NCBI GenBank assembly: GCA_031291675.1
Contig: JARLIO010000083.1
Span: 1 to 64,000, forward strand
Origin: Azospirillaceae bacterium
GTDB lineage: Bacteria > Pseudomonadota > Alphaproteobacteria > Azospirillales > Azospirillaceae
Direction of reading: 5' to 3'
Length of the DNA: 64,000 bases
Under the pieces are notes generated by a model. The model ran no database searches. It had not been told where the DNA came from and was given only the letters and a program-made list of their open reading frames with translations. Positions 54,558 through 64,000 of the stretch are shown one piece after another. A program made the position numbers and the translations under genes. Every line of letters begins with the position of its first letter. The stretch's first letter is position 1.

Positions 54558-55109
54558 ATGGTTGAGCACGATCTTGTCATCGCCGCCATGCGGTATGCTG
54601 CTGATCTTCACGCGGACACCTTTCGGCCCGATAGCAAGCGCACGCCCTTCATCACCCATCTCAGCGAAGTCGCGACCCTGGTCGCCGGCGCGGGTGGCGG
54701 CGCCGCGGAAATCGCGGCGGCGTGGCTGCATGACGGCATTGAGGATGGGCTGACCACGGTTGAGGACATCACCGCCCGCTTTGGCGGCGAGGTCGCGGCT
54801 CTGGTTGTCGCGGTCACCGACCCGGTTCCGCTGCGTCAGGAATCGATCCGCGAACGCAAGGATCATCAGGCGGTGCGCCTGTCGACGGCGCCGGCGGCGG
54901 CCCGGCGCATCAAGCTGGCCGAGCAGATCTCGATCCTGCGGGCGCTGGCGGTCGAACGGCCCCTGTCCTGGACGGTGGATCGCAGTATCAACTATGTCGC
55001 CGGCGCCGATCAGGTTGCCGCGGTCTGTCACGGCGCCAGCCCGTTGTTGGATGCCGAATTTGCGACCGCTTATGCCCTGGCCCACGCATCGCTGCCGATG
55101 TCGTCTTGA
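54558..55109 (+). CDS. HD-domain phosphohydrolase-like protein
   Basis: 183-aa protein with the metal-binding HD pattern: RTPFITHLSEVATLV and IAAAWLHDGIEDG, then a C-terminal helical part with RRIKLAEQISILRAL. It resembles the stand-alone (p)ppGpp hydrolase / MESH1-like branch of HD proteins, without the synthetase domain. ATG 54558 has GGGGG upstream. The substrate is inferred, not shown. Confidence 0.78.
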   Translation: MVEHDLVIAAMRYAADLHADTFRPDSKRTPFITHLSEVATLVAGAGGGAAEIAAAWLHDGIEDGLTTVEDITARFGGEVAALVVAVTDPVPLRQESIRERKDHQAVRLSTAPAAARRIKLAEQISILRALAVERPLSWTVDRSINYVAGADQVAAVCHGASPLLDAEFATAYALAHASLPMSS

Positions 55110-55223
55110 AAACCGTTGCGAACCGGCGTCGCGTGCAGCTTTGTCACATTTCGCGGTGCCGGCCAACATGCGACAAGCGGGTGGCTTTACGCCGATAATC
55201 ACGCGCCTCCTTCGCGGCAACGA

Positions 55224-55253
55224 TTGACAGGATTGGGCGCCGTTGCCCATAGA
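55224..55253 (+). promoter_or_regulatory. Promoter predicted to give a leaderless mRNA for the MOSC gene
   Basis: TTGACA at 55224-55229, an 18-bp spacer and CATAGA at 55248-55253. The start codon ATG is at 55261, only 7 nt after the -10, so transcription would begin at or next to the ATG. No Shine-Dalgarno is present. Confidence 0.45.
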
Positions 55254-55260
55254 GTTAGCA

Positions 55261-56025
55261 ATGCAGCCAGTGATCGCCCAGATTTTCCGCTATCCGGTCA
55301 AGAGCCTGTCGGCTCAGCGGTTGAGCGAGGTTCGTGTGGAAGCCGGCGAAGGCCTGCCACAGGATCGCCGATTCGCGCTGACAACCGGGGCCGGTGGTGT
55401 TGATCGCGGCACCGGTTGGCATCCGCCGGGCAATTTTCTGACCCTGGCCCGGGTGGAACGCCTGGCGGCACTGCAGACCGAATATGACGCTGCCAGCGAG
55501 ACGCTGGTGATTTTGCGGCGCGGCCGGCAGGTTGCCCGCGGCAATCTCGGCACCGACACCGGGCGCATGCTGATCGGCGAGTTTTTCGCGGCCTATTTGC
55601 GCGGCGCGGCGTTGGGCATGCCGCGACTGGTCGAGAGCCCGGGCGTGATGTACACCGACCGTGAAGACAAGCTGGTGACGCTGATCAACCTGGCCTCGGT
55701 GCGCGATCTCGAGCGTGTGGCTGGCGAGCCGGTGGATCCGGCGCGATTTCGTGCCAATCTTCACATCGACGGTGCCGATGCCTGGGCGGAACAGAAGTGG
55801 ACCGGGGAACTGCTGCGGATCGGGACGGCGCGCCTCGAGGTCATCGAACCGATTGTTTGTGCTCTAGCCGCCAACGTCCATCCCACGACCGGCGTCTGTG
55901 ATCTCAACCTGCCGCAGATCCTGAAGCGGGGCTACGGCCAAACCCGGTTTGGCATCTATGCCCGTGTCATTACCGGGGGCACGATCCGCGTCAACGACCG
56001 GATCAGCGGCACCGCGCTGCCGTGA
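55261..56025 (+). CDS. MOSC-domain protein
   Basis: A 254-aa protein with an N-terminal beta-barrel (MOSC_N: IFRYPVKSLSAQRLSEVRVEAGEGLPQDRRFAL) and a C-terminal MOSC domain (RFRANLHIDG, CALAANVHPTTGVCDLNLPQIL). MOSC proteins bind molybdenum cofactor or carry sulfur; YcbX/mARC-like N-hydroxylated-compound reductases are the best-known relatives. It has no Shine-Dalgarno and a promoter almost on the start codon. Confidence 0.88.
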   Translation: MQPVIAQIFRYPVKSLSAQRLSEVRVEAGEGLPQDRRFALTTGAGGVDRGTGWHPPGNFLTLARVERLAALQTEYDAASETLVILRRGRQVARGNLGTDTGRMLIGEFFAAYLRGAALGMPRLVESPGVMYTDREDKLVTLINLASVRDLERVAGEPVDPARFRANLHIDGADAWAEQKWTGELLRIGTARLEVIEPIVCALAANVHPTTGVCDLNLPQILKRGYGQTRFGIYARVITGGTIRVNDRISGTALP

Positions 56026-56097
56026 CACCGCCCGTTGCGGGCGGCTTCATGCCGTCCGTGCCCGCCCGCCATGACTCACGATCAAAGCGGATCGCTA

Positions 56098-56514
56098 TTA
56101 GGCCGTCGCCGTCGAATACTCACGATCGCCCTCGGCGGCGGCTTCATCGTCCCCCGGCCCGGCGTCAGCTTCGTCACTGTCATTGTCGGCCAAGCCGGCT
56201 GTCCGGGGTTGATTGCGCCCCTTGCCTTGGCCGTGTTGTGCGGCTTCGCCGTTACCGCTATTGCTTTCGTTGATCAGACTGATGATCCGGAAGTAGTGTT
56301 CGGCATGCTGATAATAATTCTCGGCAGCGATGCGATCACCAGCCGTCGTGGCATCGCGGGCCAGTGCGATATATTTCTCGTAAACCTGGAACGCATTCCC
56401 ACGAATACGAACATCTGGACCATTACTATCAAATGTCTGGTGTCGAAGCGGAACATTCTGGTGCCGGCCATTCCCCCGGCCCCGCGACCGCCTGGAATTG
56501 GGTCCTTGTCTCAT
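56098..56514 (-). CDS. DUF4167 domain protein
   Basis: A 138-aa protein, N-terminal Arg/Gly-rich (GPNSRRSRGRGNGRHQ) followed by the DUF4167 core QTFDSNGPDVRIRGNAFQVYEKY and NYYQHAEHYFRI; the tail is acidic and low-complexity. The family is alphaproteobacterial and often sits next to prmC-prfA, as here. It may bind RNA by its basic N-terminus. Function unknown. ATG 56514 starts at the family core. Confidence 0.88.
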   Translation of the reverse strand: MRQGPNSRRSRGRGNGRHQNVPLRHQTFDSNGPDVRIRGNAFQVYEKYIALARDATTAGDRIAAENYYQHAEHYFRIISLINESNSGNGEAAQHGQGKGRNQPRTAGLADNDSDEADAGPGDDEAAAEGDREYSTATA

Positions 56515-56824
56515 TGCGGCTGCAGAGCCCCTGTTCTTGCCGTTCGGCGCGTTCCTCAAAAACAGCCGGCCTCGGCGCGGGTTGGCTACACTCGCTGATA
56601 ACCCGCGGAACCTCATCCGATCTCGATCCCTCAGGGCCGCCGCGCCACCAGGACTTCGGCCGGGGGTCGAACGCGACCGAAAGCCCCGTCGGGGCTATTC
56701 TACGCATCGCCGTCTTGGAGGAATATCAGCACCACCAGCGCGTCGGTTGCGCGATGTGCCTGGGCGCAAACCCTAAACGGGATGACATCACAATCCAATT
56801 GTTTTTTTGCCATCCTGGTCTGAT
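56515..56824. other. Intergenic region between DUF4167 and prmC
   Basis: 310 bp downstream of prmC and upstream of the DUF4167 start. It holds a 6-bp hairpin AGCCCC-GTC-GGGGCT at 56682-56696, possibly a weak terminator for the prmC operon, and presumably the DUF4167 promoter. Nothing else is recognised. Confidence 0.4.
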
Positions 56825-57745
56825 TCAACCGGGTACGCCGGCCCCGGCGCGCCGGCGCGCGACGATGCATCGGGGCACGCCACCGAGATCCGGATGAACC
56901 GCGTCAATGGCCAGTTGCGCGGCTTCCAGGATCGCCGTGACCGTTTCTCGCTGATCAAAGCCGATTTCGAGCACGAGACGGCCTCGCTCGGACAGCAGGG
57001 CCGGTGCCTGCTGTGCCAGGGCCCTGTAGGCAGCCAGTCCATCCGCGCCGCCGTCCAGCGCCAGCGGCGGATCAAACAGGCGGACTTCGGGCTGCAGTCC
57101 TGGCAGGACGCCGGTCGCGATATAAGGGGGGTTGGAAATGATCACGTCAAAGGGTGCGGTCAGGCCGGTGCACCAATCACCTTCGACGAAGCGGGCGCGA
57201 TCGGCGAGCCCCAGCCGTGTGGCGTTGACGGCGGCGGCCGCGACGGCTGCCGCCGCTTTGTCGACTCCGAGCCCGGTCGCGGCCGGCAGTTCCTGAAGCA
57301 ACGCCAGCAAGAGACAGCCGCTGCCGGTTCCGAGATCAAGCAGGCGGAGCGGGGCACGCCGGTCGCCAATGCCGTCCAGTGTCGCCTGGATCAGGGTCTC
57401 GCTGTCGGGTCTCGGGTCCAGGGTGGCGGGGGCCAGCAGAAAATCAAGGCTCCAGAACTCCCGGTGTCCCAGGATCCGCGACACGGGCTCCCGCGCCGCA
57501 CGGCGCCGGATCAGGGCCATCACCCGGTCGAGCTGGGGCTGATTGAGGCGCGCTGTCGCCTGGATCATCAAGCGTTCCCGGCTGAGCCCGAGCGCGTGCT
57601 GGACCAGCAATCGCGCGTCCAGGTCCGGGTCATCGATCGCGGCCTGGCGCAACAGGGCGGCACCGGCACGCACCGTGTCGCGCAGGGTCGGGTTCTCCGG
57701 CCGCGGCCCGGCCACGGGCTGTGCCGGTGTCGCGATTTCGGTCAT
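56825..57745 (-). CDS. prmC: Peptide chain release factor N5-glutamine methyltransferase
   Basis: Methylates the glutamine of the GGQ motif in RF1/RF2. 306 aa: N-terminal helical RF-binding domain, SAM motif [16 protein letters not shown], and the catalytic NPPYIA tetrapeptide. It starts inside the prfA stop (ATGA), coupling it with the gene of its substrate. Confidence 0.95.
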   Translation of the reverse strand: MTEIATPAQPVAGPRPENPTLRDTVRAGAALLRQAAIDDPDLDARLLVQHALGLSRERLMIQATARLNQPQLDRVMALIRRRAAREPVSRILGHREFWSLDFLLAPATLDPRPDSETLIQATLDGIGDRRAPLRLLDLGTGSGCLLLALLQELPAATGLGVDKAAAAVAAAAVNATRLGLADRARFVEGDWCTGLTAPFDVIISNPPYIATGVLPGLQPEVRLFDPPLALDGGADGLAAYRALAQQAPALLSERGRLVLEIGFDQRETVTAILEAAQLAIDAVHPDLGGVPRCIVARRRAGAGVPG

Positions 57746-58827
57746 TGCAGGGCGGCGAGGCGGGCGGCCTCGTCCTCGGCGATCAGCGCATCGATGATGT
57801 CGTCGAGCGCTTCGCCGAGCATCACCTTATCGATTTTGTACAGGGTCAGATTGATTCGGTGATCCGTGACGCGTCCCTGGGGAAAATTATAGGTGCGGAT
57901 CCGCTCCGAGCGATCGCCGCTGCCGACCTGATTTTTGCGATCGGCGGCGCGGACGGCGTCCTTTGCCGCGCGCTCCTGGTCATAGAGCCGGGAGCGCAGG
58001 ACCCGCAGCGCCTTGGCCTTGTTTTTGTGCTGGGATTTCTCGTCTTGCTGAATCACCACCAGGCCGGTTGGCAGATGGGTAATCCGGACCGCGCTGTCGG
58101 TGGTGTTGACCGACTGGCCGCCTGGTCCGCTGGAGCGATAAACATCAATCCGCAGATCCTTGTCGTCGATGTGAATGTCGACTTCTTCGGCCTCGGGCAG
58201 AACGGCGACGGTCGCGGCCGAGGTGTGGATCCGACCGCTGGCCTCGGTCTGTGGAACCCGTTGCACCCGATGGGCGCCGGATTCGAATTTCAGCCGGGCG
58301 AAAACACTGCGCCCGGTGATCGAGGCGGTGGCCTCCTTGTAGCCGCCGATCCCCGTCTCCGAGATGTCGAGCGCTTCGAAACGCCAGCCCCGCAATGCGG
58401 CATAGCGCTGATACATGTCGAACAACTCGGCCGCGAACAGCGCCGCTTCGTCGCCGCCGGTCCCGGCGCGAACCTCAAGGATCGCGTTTTTTTCGTCGGC
58501 TTCGTCCTTTGGCAGCAGCAGCAGCTGGATCTGGCGTTCCAGTGCGGGAACCCGCCGCGCCAGAACCGCCAACTCATCGGTGGCCAGCGCACGCATTTCC
58601 GCGTCGCTGGTGGGATCCGCGGCCATCGCGTCAAGATCGCGCCATTCGGCCCGGGCCTGAGTCAAGGTTTGGATCGCTTCGACCAGCGGTCCCAACTCGG
58701 CATATTCCTTGGACATGCGGGTGAAGGTCTCGGCGTCAAGCGTGCCGCCTGCCATGGCGTCGCGCAACTCGTCGAAGCGTGTTGCCACACGTCTGAGCCT
58801 GTCACTGAACTGGTCGTCGAAACTCAC
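57742..58827 (-). CDS. prfA: Peptide chain release factor 1
   Basis: Terminates translation at UAA and UAG. 361 aa, with the peptidyl-tRNA-hydrolysing GGQ in [18 protein letters not shown] and the helical domain 1 at the N-terminus. The start is GTG 58827, overlapping the hemA stop by 4 nt (GTGA); prmC follows with another 4-nt overlap. Confidence 0.96.
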   Translation of the reverse strand: MSFDDQFSDRLRRVATRFDELRDAMAGGTLDAETFTRMSKEYAELGPLVEAIQTLTQARAEWRDLDAMAADPTSDAEMRALATDELAVLARRVPALERQIQLLLLPKDEADEKNAILEVRAGTGGDEAALFAAELFDMYQRYAALRGWRFEALDISETGIGGYKEATASITGRSVFARLKFESGAHRVQRVPQTEASGRIHTSAATVAVLPEAEEVDIHIDDKDLRIDVYRSSGPGGQSVNTTDSAVRITHLPTGLVVIQQDEKSQHKNKAKALRVLRSRLYDQERAAKDAVRAADRKNQVGSGDRSERIRTYNFPQGRVTDHRINLTLYKIDKVMLGEALDDIIDALIAEDEAARLAALQ

Positions 58828-60098
58828 GAATCCTGGTCTCCCTTATGCCCGTCATTCAAAGCGAACAGGCGCCGCAGCAACTGCTCCATGGCTTCCTGCT
58901 CGGTGGTCATTGCGCCATCGGCCGCCCGTCGTCGCAACCTCTCCGACGGTTCGTGTAACAGCCGGTTGATCAGCAGCCGGGTCGCGGCGGCGCCGTCGAG
59001 ATGGTCATGCTCTGCCAGCAACTGCAGCCGGGCCATCTCGAAATGATGGCGCAGCGCGGCAATGGCCGGGATGGCCGCCCGCTCCGCGCGACTGCGGCTG
59101 AATTCCGCGACGGCGTCATCGACGATCGTCCAGGCCCCGGCGGCGGCGGCCTCACGACTGGCGCGCCCTTCAAGGGCCAGGCGCTCCAAATCGTCGAGAT
59201 CATAGACGAAGATCCCGTCCAGGGTCGCAACGGCGGGGTCGACATCAGCCGGGACCCCGCCATCGATCAGAAACATCGGGCGTCGCCGTCGGCGTCGCGA
59301 TGCCGCGTCGATCAGGGCGCGGTCGAGGATATAGCGCCCCGACCCGGTCGCCGTTATGACGATATCGGCGGCGACAACGGCTGATTCCAGCTCGGAGAAC
59401 GGCGTCCAATGGGCGGCCATGCGCCGTGCCGCCGCCTCGGCCCGCCGGTCCGATGGCGCCGTGACGCTGAACCGGGCGAGTCCGGCGTCGCGAAACTGTT
59501 CGGCCAGCAACAGGCCGATATCCGCCAGCCCGACCACCAGTGCCGAGCATTGGCTCAGGTCACCGTGAATATCGCGGGCGACCTGGACCGCGGCGGCCGC
59601 GATCGAGGTCGGGCGTTTGGCCAGGGCGGTTTCGTTACGGACCCGCTTGGCCGCGGCGTAGGCGGCCTGAAGTGCTGCCTCCATGTCCGATCCGCTCAGA
59701 CCAGCCGAGGCGGCCAGCCGATGCGCGGCCTTGATCTGGCCCAGAACATGCGGTTCGCCGATGACCTGACTGTCGAGAGAACAGGCGACACTGAACAGGT
59801 GACGGGTCGCCGCCGGACCGAACAGCGTGTAGGTCTGGCTGGCCAGGTCCGGTTCGGGCGCCCCGACCCGTTGCGCGAAGACCTGGATGATGGCATCGGC
59901 GGCACGCATCGGCTCGGTGTCCGCCGCGACAACCTCGATCCGGTCGCAGGTCGAAATCCACAACGCCTGTGTCAGGCCGTGACCGCGCAACTGATCGAGC
60001 AGGGCCGGAACCTCCGCCTCATCGCTGGCCAAGCGATCGCGAAACCCGGGTGTCGCGGTTCGATAGTTTGCGCCGACGATGAAGAGGTGTGTGGGCAT
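58824..60098 (-). CDS. hemA: Glutamyl-tRNA reductase
   Basis: First enzyme of the C5 route to 5-aminolevulinate and heme. 424 aa. Catalytic Cys in [12 protein letters not shown], substrate site [17 protein letters not shown], a weakened NADPH-binding stretch [16 protein letters not shown] (lacking a full GxGxxG), and the C-terminal dimerisation helix. ATG 60098 is the family start; the frame reads on upstream without homology. Its presence means the C5 route is used here although many alphaproteobacteria use ALA synthase. Confidence 0.93.
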   Translation of the reverse strand: MPTHLFIVGANYRTATPGFRDRLASDEAEVPALLDQLRGHGLTQALWISTCDRIEVVAADTEPMRAADAIIQVFAQRVGAPEPDLASQTYTLFGPAATRHLFSVACSLDSQVIGEPHVLGQIKAAHRLAASAGLSGSDMEAALQAAYAAAKRVRNETALAKRPTSIAAAAVQVARDIHGDLSQCSALVVGLADIGLLLAEQFRDAGLARFSVTAPSDRRAEAAARRMAAHWTPFSELESAVVAADIVITATGSGRYILDRALIDAASRRRRRRPMFLIDGGVPADVDPAVATLDGIFVYDLDDLERLALEGRASREAAAAGAWTIVDDAVAEFSRSRAERAAIPAIAALRHHFEMARLQLLAEHDHLDGAAATRLLINRLLHEPSERLRRRAADGAMTTEQEAMEQLLRRLFALNDGHKGDQDS

Positions 60099-60172
60099 GC
60101 GGTCGCCGGGCCATGGCGCGACAAGGCGCCCCTGCAACAAACCGGGTTGGGGCAGGCCCAACCCGGGGAACT

Positions 60173-61303
60173 TTATTCGGCCGCGGCGCTCGTCGCCTCG
60201 GCATCCAATTGCGCCTGGATTTGGGCCGCCTTGTTTTCGACCAGTTCGACCAGATGGTCCACGATACTTTCGTCCTCCAACCGGTGGGCGGGAACGCCGG
60301 ACAGATAGATCTGGTGGTGTCCCTGGCCGCCGCCGGTGAAGCCGATATCGGTCTCTCGCGCTTCGCCCGGGCCATTGACGACACAACCGATCACCGACAG
60401 GGTCAAGGGGGTCGTGATATGGCTCAGCCGTTCCTCAAGCTTGGCGACCGTGGCAATGACGTCGAAGCGCTGACGGGCGCAAGACGGGCAGGAAATGACG
60501 GTGACGCCGCGTCGACGCAGGCCCAGCGTTTTCAGCATGTCATAGCCGACCGAAATCTCTTCGACCGGATCGGCGGACAGGGAAACGCGGATGGTGTCGC
60601 CAATCCCCGACCACAACAGCATACCCAGGCCGACCGAGGATTTCACCGTGCCGGCCCGCAGGCCACCGGCCTCGGTAATGCCGATATGCAGAGGATAGTC
60701 GCAGGCTTCGGCCAGTTGCTGATAGGCGGCGATGGCCAGGAACACATCGGAGGCCTTGACGCTGATCTTGAAGTTGAAGAAATCATGGTCTTCGAGAATC
60801 CGCGCATGATTCATCGCTGACTCGACCATGGCTTCAGGGCAGGGCTCGCCATATTTTTCCAGCAGCTCGCGTTCCAACGAACCGGCATTGACGCCGATAC
60901 GCATCGAACAGCCGTAGTCCTTGGCAGCCTGAACCACCTCACGAACCCGGTCGGCGGAGCCGATATTACCGGGATTGATCCGCAGGCAGGCGGCGCCGCT
61001 CTCCGCGGCTTCGATCGCGCGCTTGTAGTGGAAATGGATGTCGGCGACGATCGGCACCGAGACCTGGGCGATGATCGGCTTCAGGGCCAGGGCGGATTCC
61101 TGATCGGGGCAACTGACCCGGACGATGTCGGCCCCGACGCGCTCCAGCGCATGGATCTGCGCGACCGTCGCCGCCACGTCGGTGGTCGGCGTGTTGGTCA
61201 TCGATTGCACGGTGATCGGCGCGTCGCCGCCAACCGGCACTTTGCCGACGAAGATCTGGCGGCTGCGCCGACGGTGGATGTCGCGATAGGGGCGAACGCT
61301 CAT
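60173..61303 (-). CDS. ispG: 4-hydroxy-3-methylbut-2-enyl diphosphate synthase (flavodoxin-dependent type)
   Basis: MEP pathway [4Fe-4S] enzyme, 376 aa. Iron-sulfur cysteines lie in [11 protein letters not shown] and [14 protein letters not shown]; the TIM-barrel start has [15 protein letters not shown] and [11 protein letters not shown]. It lies 74 bp before the hemA start on the same strand. Confidence 0.96.
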   Translation of the reverse strand: MSVRPYRDIHRRRSRQIFVGKVPVGGDAPITVQSMTNTPTTDVAATVAQIHALERVGADIVRVSCPDQESALALKPIIAQVSVPIVADIHFHYKRAIEAAESGAACLRINPGNIGSADRVREVVQAAKDYGCSMRIGVNAGSLERELLEKYGEPCPEAMVESAMNHARILEDHDFFNFKISVKASDVFLAIAAYQQLAEACDYPLHIGITEAGGLRAGTVKSSVGLGMLLWSGIGDTIRVSLSADPVEEISVGYDMLKTLGLRRRGVTVISCPSCARQRFDVIATVAKLEERLSHITTPLTLSVIGCVVNGPGEARETDIGFTGGGQGHHQIYLSGVPAHRLEDESIVDHLVELVENKAAQIQAQLDAEATSAAAE

Positions 61304-61328
61304 CTCAAGCCTTTACGATAGTGGATCG

Positions 61329-61448
61329 TCAACCAAGCCGGCCGCGCAGGGCCGCGATCGCGGCAGCAATGACCCGGGACGCCGGGCCGACGTCTTGCGG
61401 TTCGCCCCAGATGTGGCACCCGGGCAGCCGAATTTCCAGCATTTCCAT
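61329..61448 (-). CDS. Possible small ORF, 39 aa
   Basis: ATG 61448 (with GTG 61451 just before) starts MEMLEIRLPGCHIWG and ends GRLG at a TGA. AGGGG lies upstream and third positions are GC-rich, in keeping with coding use. It sits between the RodZ-like gene and ispG on the same strand. I recognise no family and the call is tentative. Confidence 0.3.
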   Translation of the reverse strand: MEMLEIRLPGCHIWGEPQDVGPASRVIAAAIAALRGRLG

Positions 61449-61501
61449 CACGGCGACCCCTGACGGCGTCGATGTCGGCCGGACACCGGCACCGCTCCGG
61501 T

Positions 61502-62788
61502 TCAGTTGGCGGTACCGGCCATTTTGCTGGCATCGAGCGGAACATTGCGCATGACCTGTCCGCGATTTCCGATCGCGGCAACCTTGTTGCCGTCGACAGT
61601 GACTTCAAGTCCGCCGGCGTTGCCGGTGTTGAGGCGGATTCCCGAACGATCCGGCACCCGATAGACCTCCCCGGGACGCAGGACCCGGCTGAACAGGATC
61701 TCGTTGTTGCCGTCGCGGATTTCAACCCAGCTTTCGGCGGTCGCCTTGAACTGGATGCGGGAATCACGGCCGTTGTTGCCATAGACCCGGGAATTCGCGG
61801 TGCTGCCGGCATCGCCGGCGGCGGCGGGCGGGGGCGTCGCGGCCTCCGCCGAGGTTGCGCTCGTGGTCGGGGGCGTGGCCGGGGCGGTGGGTGCCTGCGC
61901 CGCCGCGGTGGCGATCGGCGATGGTCCTGGCGGTCGCGGGGATGGCGGTTGTGGCGGTACGATCGCGGTGGGACCTTCACCGGTCATCGGCTCACCGTTC
62001 ATGCCGCCGACCTGAGGAACCTCGTCCTCGTCGTCACCGCCGGCGGACCCGGGCGGCGTCGCGGCGGCGGGATGACGCGTGGCCGAAGCGGTCGCGGCGG
62101 GCGCCGGGGTTGCCGGCGGCGGCAGCGCGGCCAGGGCGGCGGGTGGCGGCGGTTCGACCGTCGTGCTGGGCAGCGGCACCGCGGTTGCCGGCTTGTCGGC
62201 CATTTCAGGCGCCAGGGGGACCACCGGAACCGTCACCGGCGGCGGTACCGTTGTCCCGTGAATCAGGCTGGCGAGGCGATCGGGCAACGCGGGCACATAG
62301 GCAACCAGGCTGCGATCGGCGCGTGACATGAAATACCAAGCACCATAGGTGCAGACGCCCAGCACCAGCGCCAGCATCAGCAGGGCGCCACCGGGTACCC
62401 GGCTTTCCGGGATCGGCTTGGGCAGATAGAATTCCGGTTTGGTCGCGCCGCCGGAGACTTCTTCCTTGAAGCGCTGAACGATGACGGCGGGATCAAGGCC
62501 GAGATGTTCGGCGTAACTCCGCAGGAAACCGATGGCATAGGCCGTCCCCGGCAAGTCCGTGAAACGGCCGGCCTCGATCGCCTCGAGATAGGTCTGGCGA
62601 ATCCGCAGTGCACGGGCAACCTGCACCAGTTGGAGGCCACGTCCCTCCCGGTTTTCCCGCAGCGTCGCCCCGACCCCCCCTTTGGGGAGATCATGCCGAT
62701 CGAGTTGCGGTTCGACCTGTCCGTGATCGGTCGTCGACCTGGACTGTTCGAAGAATCTGCGCTGTTTCTCGCCCATTCCGCCGGTCAT
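61502..62788 (-). CDS. RodZ-like membrane helix-turn-helix protein
   Basis: A 428-aa single-pass protein: N-terminal HTH_25 domain (VGATLRENREGRGLQLVQVARALRIRQTYLEAIE), a transmembrane helix at about 135-155, a very long Pro/Ala-rich periplasmic linker (about 180-315) and a C-terminal DUF4115 beta domain (ESWVEIRDGNNEILFSRVL). This layout is that of RodZ, which links MreB to cell-wall synthesis. ATG 62776 is an alternative start. The linker is longer than usual. Confidence 0.87.
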   Translation of the reverse strand: MTGGMGEKQRRFFEQSRSTTDHGQVEPQLDRHDLPKGGVGATLRENREGRGLQLVQVARALRIRQTYLEAIEAGRFTDLPGTAYAIGFLRSYAEHLGLDPAVIVQRFKEEVSGGATKPEFYLPKPIPESRVPGGALLMLALVLGVCTYGAWYFMSRADRSLVAYVPALPDRLASLIHGTTVPPPVTVPVVPLAPEMADKPATAVPLPSTTVEPPPPAALAALPPPATPAPAATASATRHPAAATPPGSAGGDDEDEVPQVGGMNGEPMTGEGPTAIVPPQPPSPRPPGPSPIATAAAQAPTAPATPPTTSATSAEAATPPPAAAGDAGSTANSRVYGNNGRDSRIQFKATAESWVEIRDGNNEILFSRVLRPGEVYRVPDRSGIRLNTGNAGGLEVTVDGNKVAAIGNRGQVMRNVPLDASKMAGTAN

Positions 62789-63067
62789 CCGTTATGCCAA
62801 TAAGTCACCCGGCCAGCGTGCCGGTGACAGCGTCTACTTTGATTTACCGGAAAGCACAGTGTTTGCCACGATTCGTATCGCCGCGATACACCGGTTTATC
62901 GTCGTACCCGCCCGCACGTCTGATAGCCCGAGGCCAAATCATTGCGATTCCACCCCTGTGCCCTGTCATTGGCGGGACACAACCGCCAGCTCCCACCCTA
63001 CCATAGCGCGGGCCCGAACGGCGGAATAGCCCGCATCGGGTCCAGCAACAATCACGGCATCCCCCCG

Positions 63068-64000
63068 TCAGATCATAATCGCATGGTCTTTGGCATAAGC
63101 CCGCAAATTCTCGCGAAAGCTATGCGACGGGGAATCGATCATTCCCCGTAGATACCGCCGCAATCTGTCGACATCAAGGCTGCGCACCATAATCTTGACC
63201 GGCCCGACCGCGGGCGGTGACATCGACAGGCTGCGCAAGCCGATCCCGACCAGAACCATCGCTTCCAGCGGCCGCCCCGCCATCTCACCGCAGACGCTGA
63301 GCGGAACGCCTGCGGTCTCGCAGTGCTCGACCAGATGGCTCATCACACTCAGCATCGTCGGCGACAGCGGGTCATAGCGATCGGCCAGCCGCGGATTCCC
63401 GCGATCGGCGGCGAACAGGAACTGCATCAGATCGTTGGAGCCGATCGACAGGAAATGGACCCGTTGCACCAGTTGCGGCAGTTGCCACAACAGCGACGGG
63501 ACCTCGACCATGACGCCAATCCGGATCCGTGTCGGTTGGGATTCCCCCCGGCGCTCCAGACGGTCCAGCTCGAGCATCATGATGGCGTGGGCGGCATCGA
63601 ATTCGCTGACGTCGGCGACCATCGGGAACATGACCCGAAGTTCCTGGCCGGCCGCCGCCCGCAGCAGCGCCCGTAATTGCTGACGCAGCATGGCCGGACG
63701 ATCGAGACCGATCCGAATCGCCCGCCAGCCCATCGCCGGGTTTTCTTCCTGCTGCGCCGTGAAATAGGGCAACATCTTGTCGCCACCGACATCGAGCGTG
63801 CGAAACACCACGGGCTTGCCATCGGCCTGTTCCAGGACCTTGCGATACAGGGTCGTCTGGGTTTCGACATCGGGGTAGGTCGAGCGAACCATGAACGGGA
63901 TTTCGGTGCGATACAATCCGATCCCGGCGGCACCGCTGTCATGGAGATGTGGTAGATCCATCAACAGGCCGCAATTGACATTGATCGCGATCTCGATCCC
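63068..64000 (-). CDS. ptsP: Phosphoenolpyruvate-protein phosphotransferase PtsP (EI-Ntr), 5' part beyond window
   Basis: C-terminal part of enzyme I of the nitrogen PTS, which phosphorylates NPr. The frame is open to the window end, so the GAF and N-terminal part lie outside. PEP-binding residues are seen in GIGLYRTEIPFM, VVFRTLDVGGDKMLPYF, VEVPSLLWQL, LSIGSNDLMQFLFAADRGN and SVCGEMAG (catalytic Cys region). It precedes the RodZ-like gene after 279 bp in which I see nothing clear. Confidence 0.93.
   Translation of the reverse strand, partial: GIEIAINVNCGLLMDLPHLHDSGAAGIGLYRTEIPFMVRSTYPDVETQTTLYRKVLEQADGKPVVFRTLDVGGDKMLPYFTAQQEENPAMGWRAIRIGLDRPAMLRQQLRALLRAAAGQELRVMFPMVADVSEFDAAHAIMMLELDRLERRGESQPTRIRIGVMVEVPSLLWQLPQLVQRVHFLSIGSNDLMQFLFAADRGNPRLADRYDPLSPTMLSVMSHLVEHCETAGVPLSVCGEMAGRPLEAMVLVGIGLRSLSMSPPAVGPVKIMVRSLDVDRLRRYLRGMIDSPSHSFRENLRAYAKDHAIMI

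Overview
The window is GC-rich, densely coded bacterial chromosome. Gene content and order (recX next to an ABC-2 permease with argD-argF-hslO, trpB-trpA-accD-folC, yqeY-dnaG-rpoD, DUF4167-prmC-prfA, a RodZ-like gene with ispG, the alphaproteobacterial families DUF2336 and DUF4167, and the draT-draG pair) point to an alphaproteobacterium of the Rhodospirillales type. It is probably a nitrogen fixer, although no nif gene lies in the window. I do not name a genus.

Layout. 0-6.3 kb: truncated ada, recX, permease, argD-argF-hslO (genes overlapping by 4 nt) and a lipoprotein. 6.5-16 kb: a minus-strand gene set for ABC-type uptake and oxidation of an amine- or amino-acid-like compound (fused ATPase, MarR regulator, SDR, two FAD oxidases, binding protein, two permeases). 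16.1-25.4 kb: a decayed Rpn-family gene, trxA with a ferredoxin-NADP reductase, trpBA-accD-folC, folE, apaG, a GNAT gene and tRNA-Gly. 25.4-38.6 kb: an accessory block with a Phd/VapC-type toxin-antitoxin pair, a lipocalin, an HNH endonuclease and a complete set of type I-E CRISPR genes. 38.7-46.8 kb: two hypotheticals, draG-draT, a stand-alone lpxA, bfr and bfd with a Fur box, a DUF2336 gene, a hydrolase and a CAU-anticodon tRNA. 46.8-64 kb: housekeeping genes (rpoD, dnaG, yqeY, carA, MOSC, DUF4167, prmC-prfA-hemA, ispG, RodZ-like, truncated ptsP).

The most distinctive part is the CRISPR locus. Interference genes (cas3-cse1-cse2-cas7-cas5-cas6e, followed by an HNH nuclease gene) and adaptation genes (cas1-cas2) form two separate minus-strand units. 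Each is divergent from its own CRISPR array on the plus strand. The repeats of the two arrays differ at two positions in a way that keeps the stem pairing (G-U in one, G-C in the other). The two leaders share a motif at identical spacing from the first repeat, including an IHF-like site. As read here, cas3 is frameshifted near its 3' end and cse1 has an in-frame stop just after a plausible upstream start, so interference may be impaired in this strain. The HNH gene beside cas6e is a candidate accessory component.

Other points of note: draT-draG (reversible ADP-ribosylation of nitrogenase reductase) beside a solitary lpxA, a strong Fur box before bfd, a MITE-like element with 14-bp inverted and 15-bp direct repeats near 54.3 kb, and a promoter that would give a leaderless mRNA for the MOSC gene.
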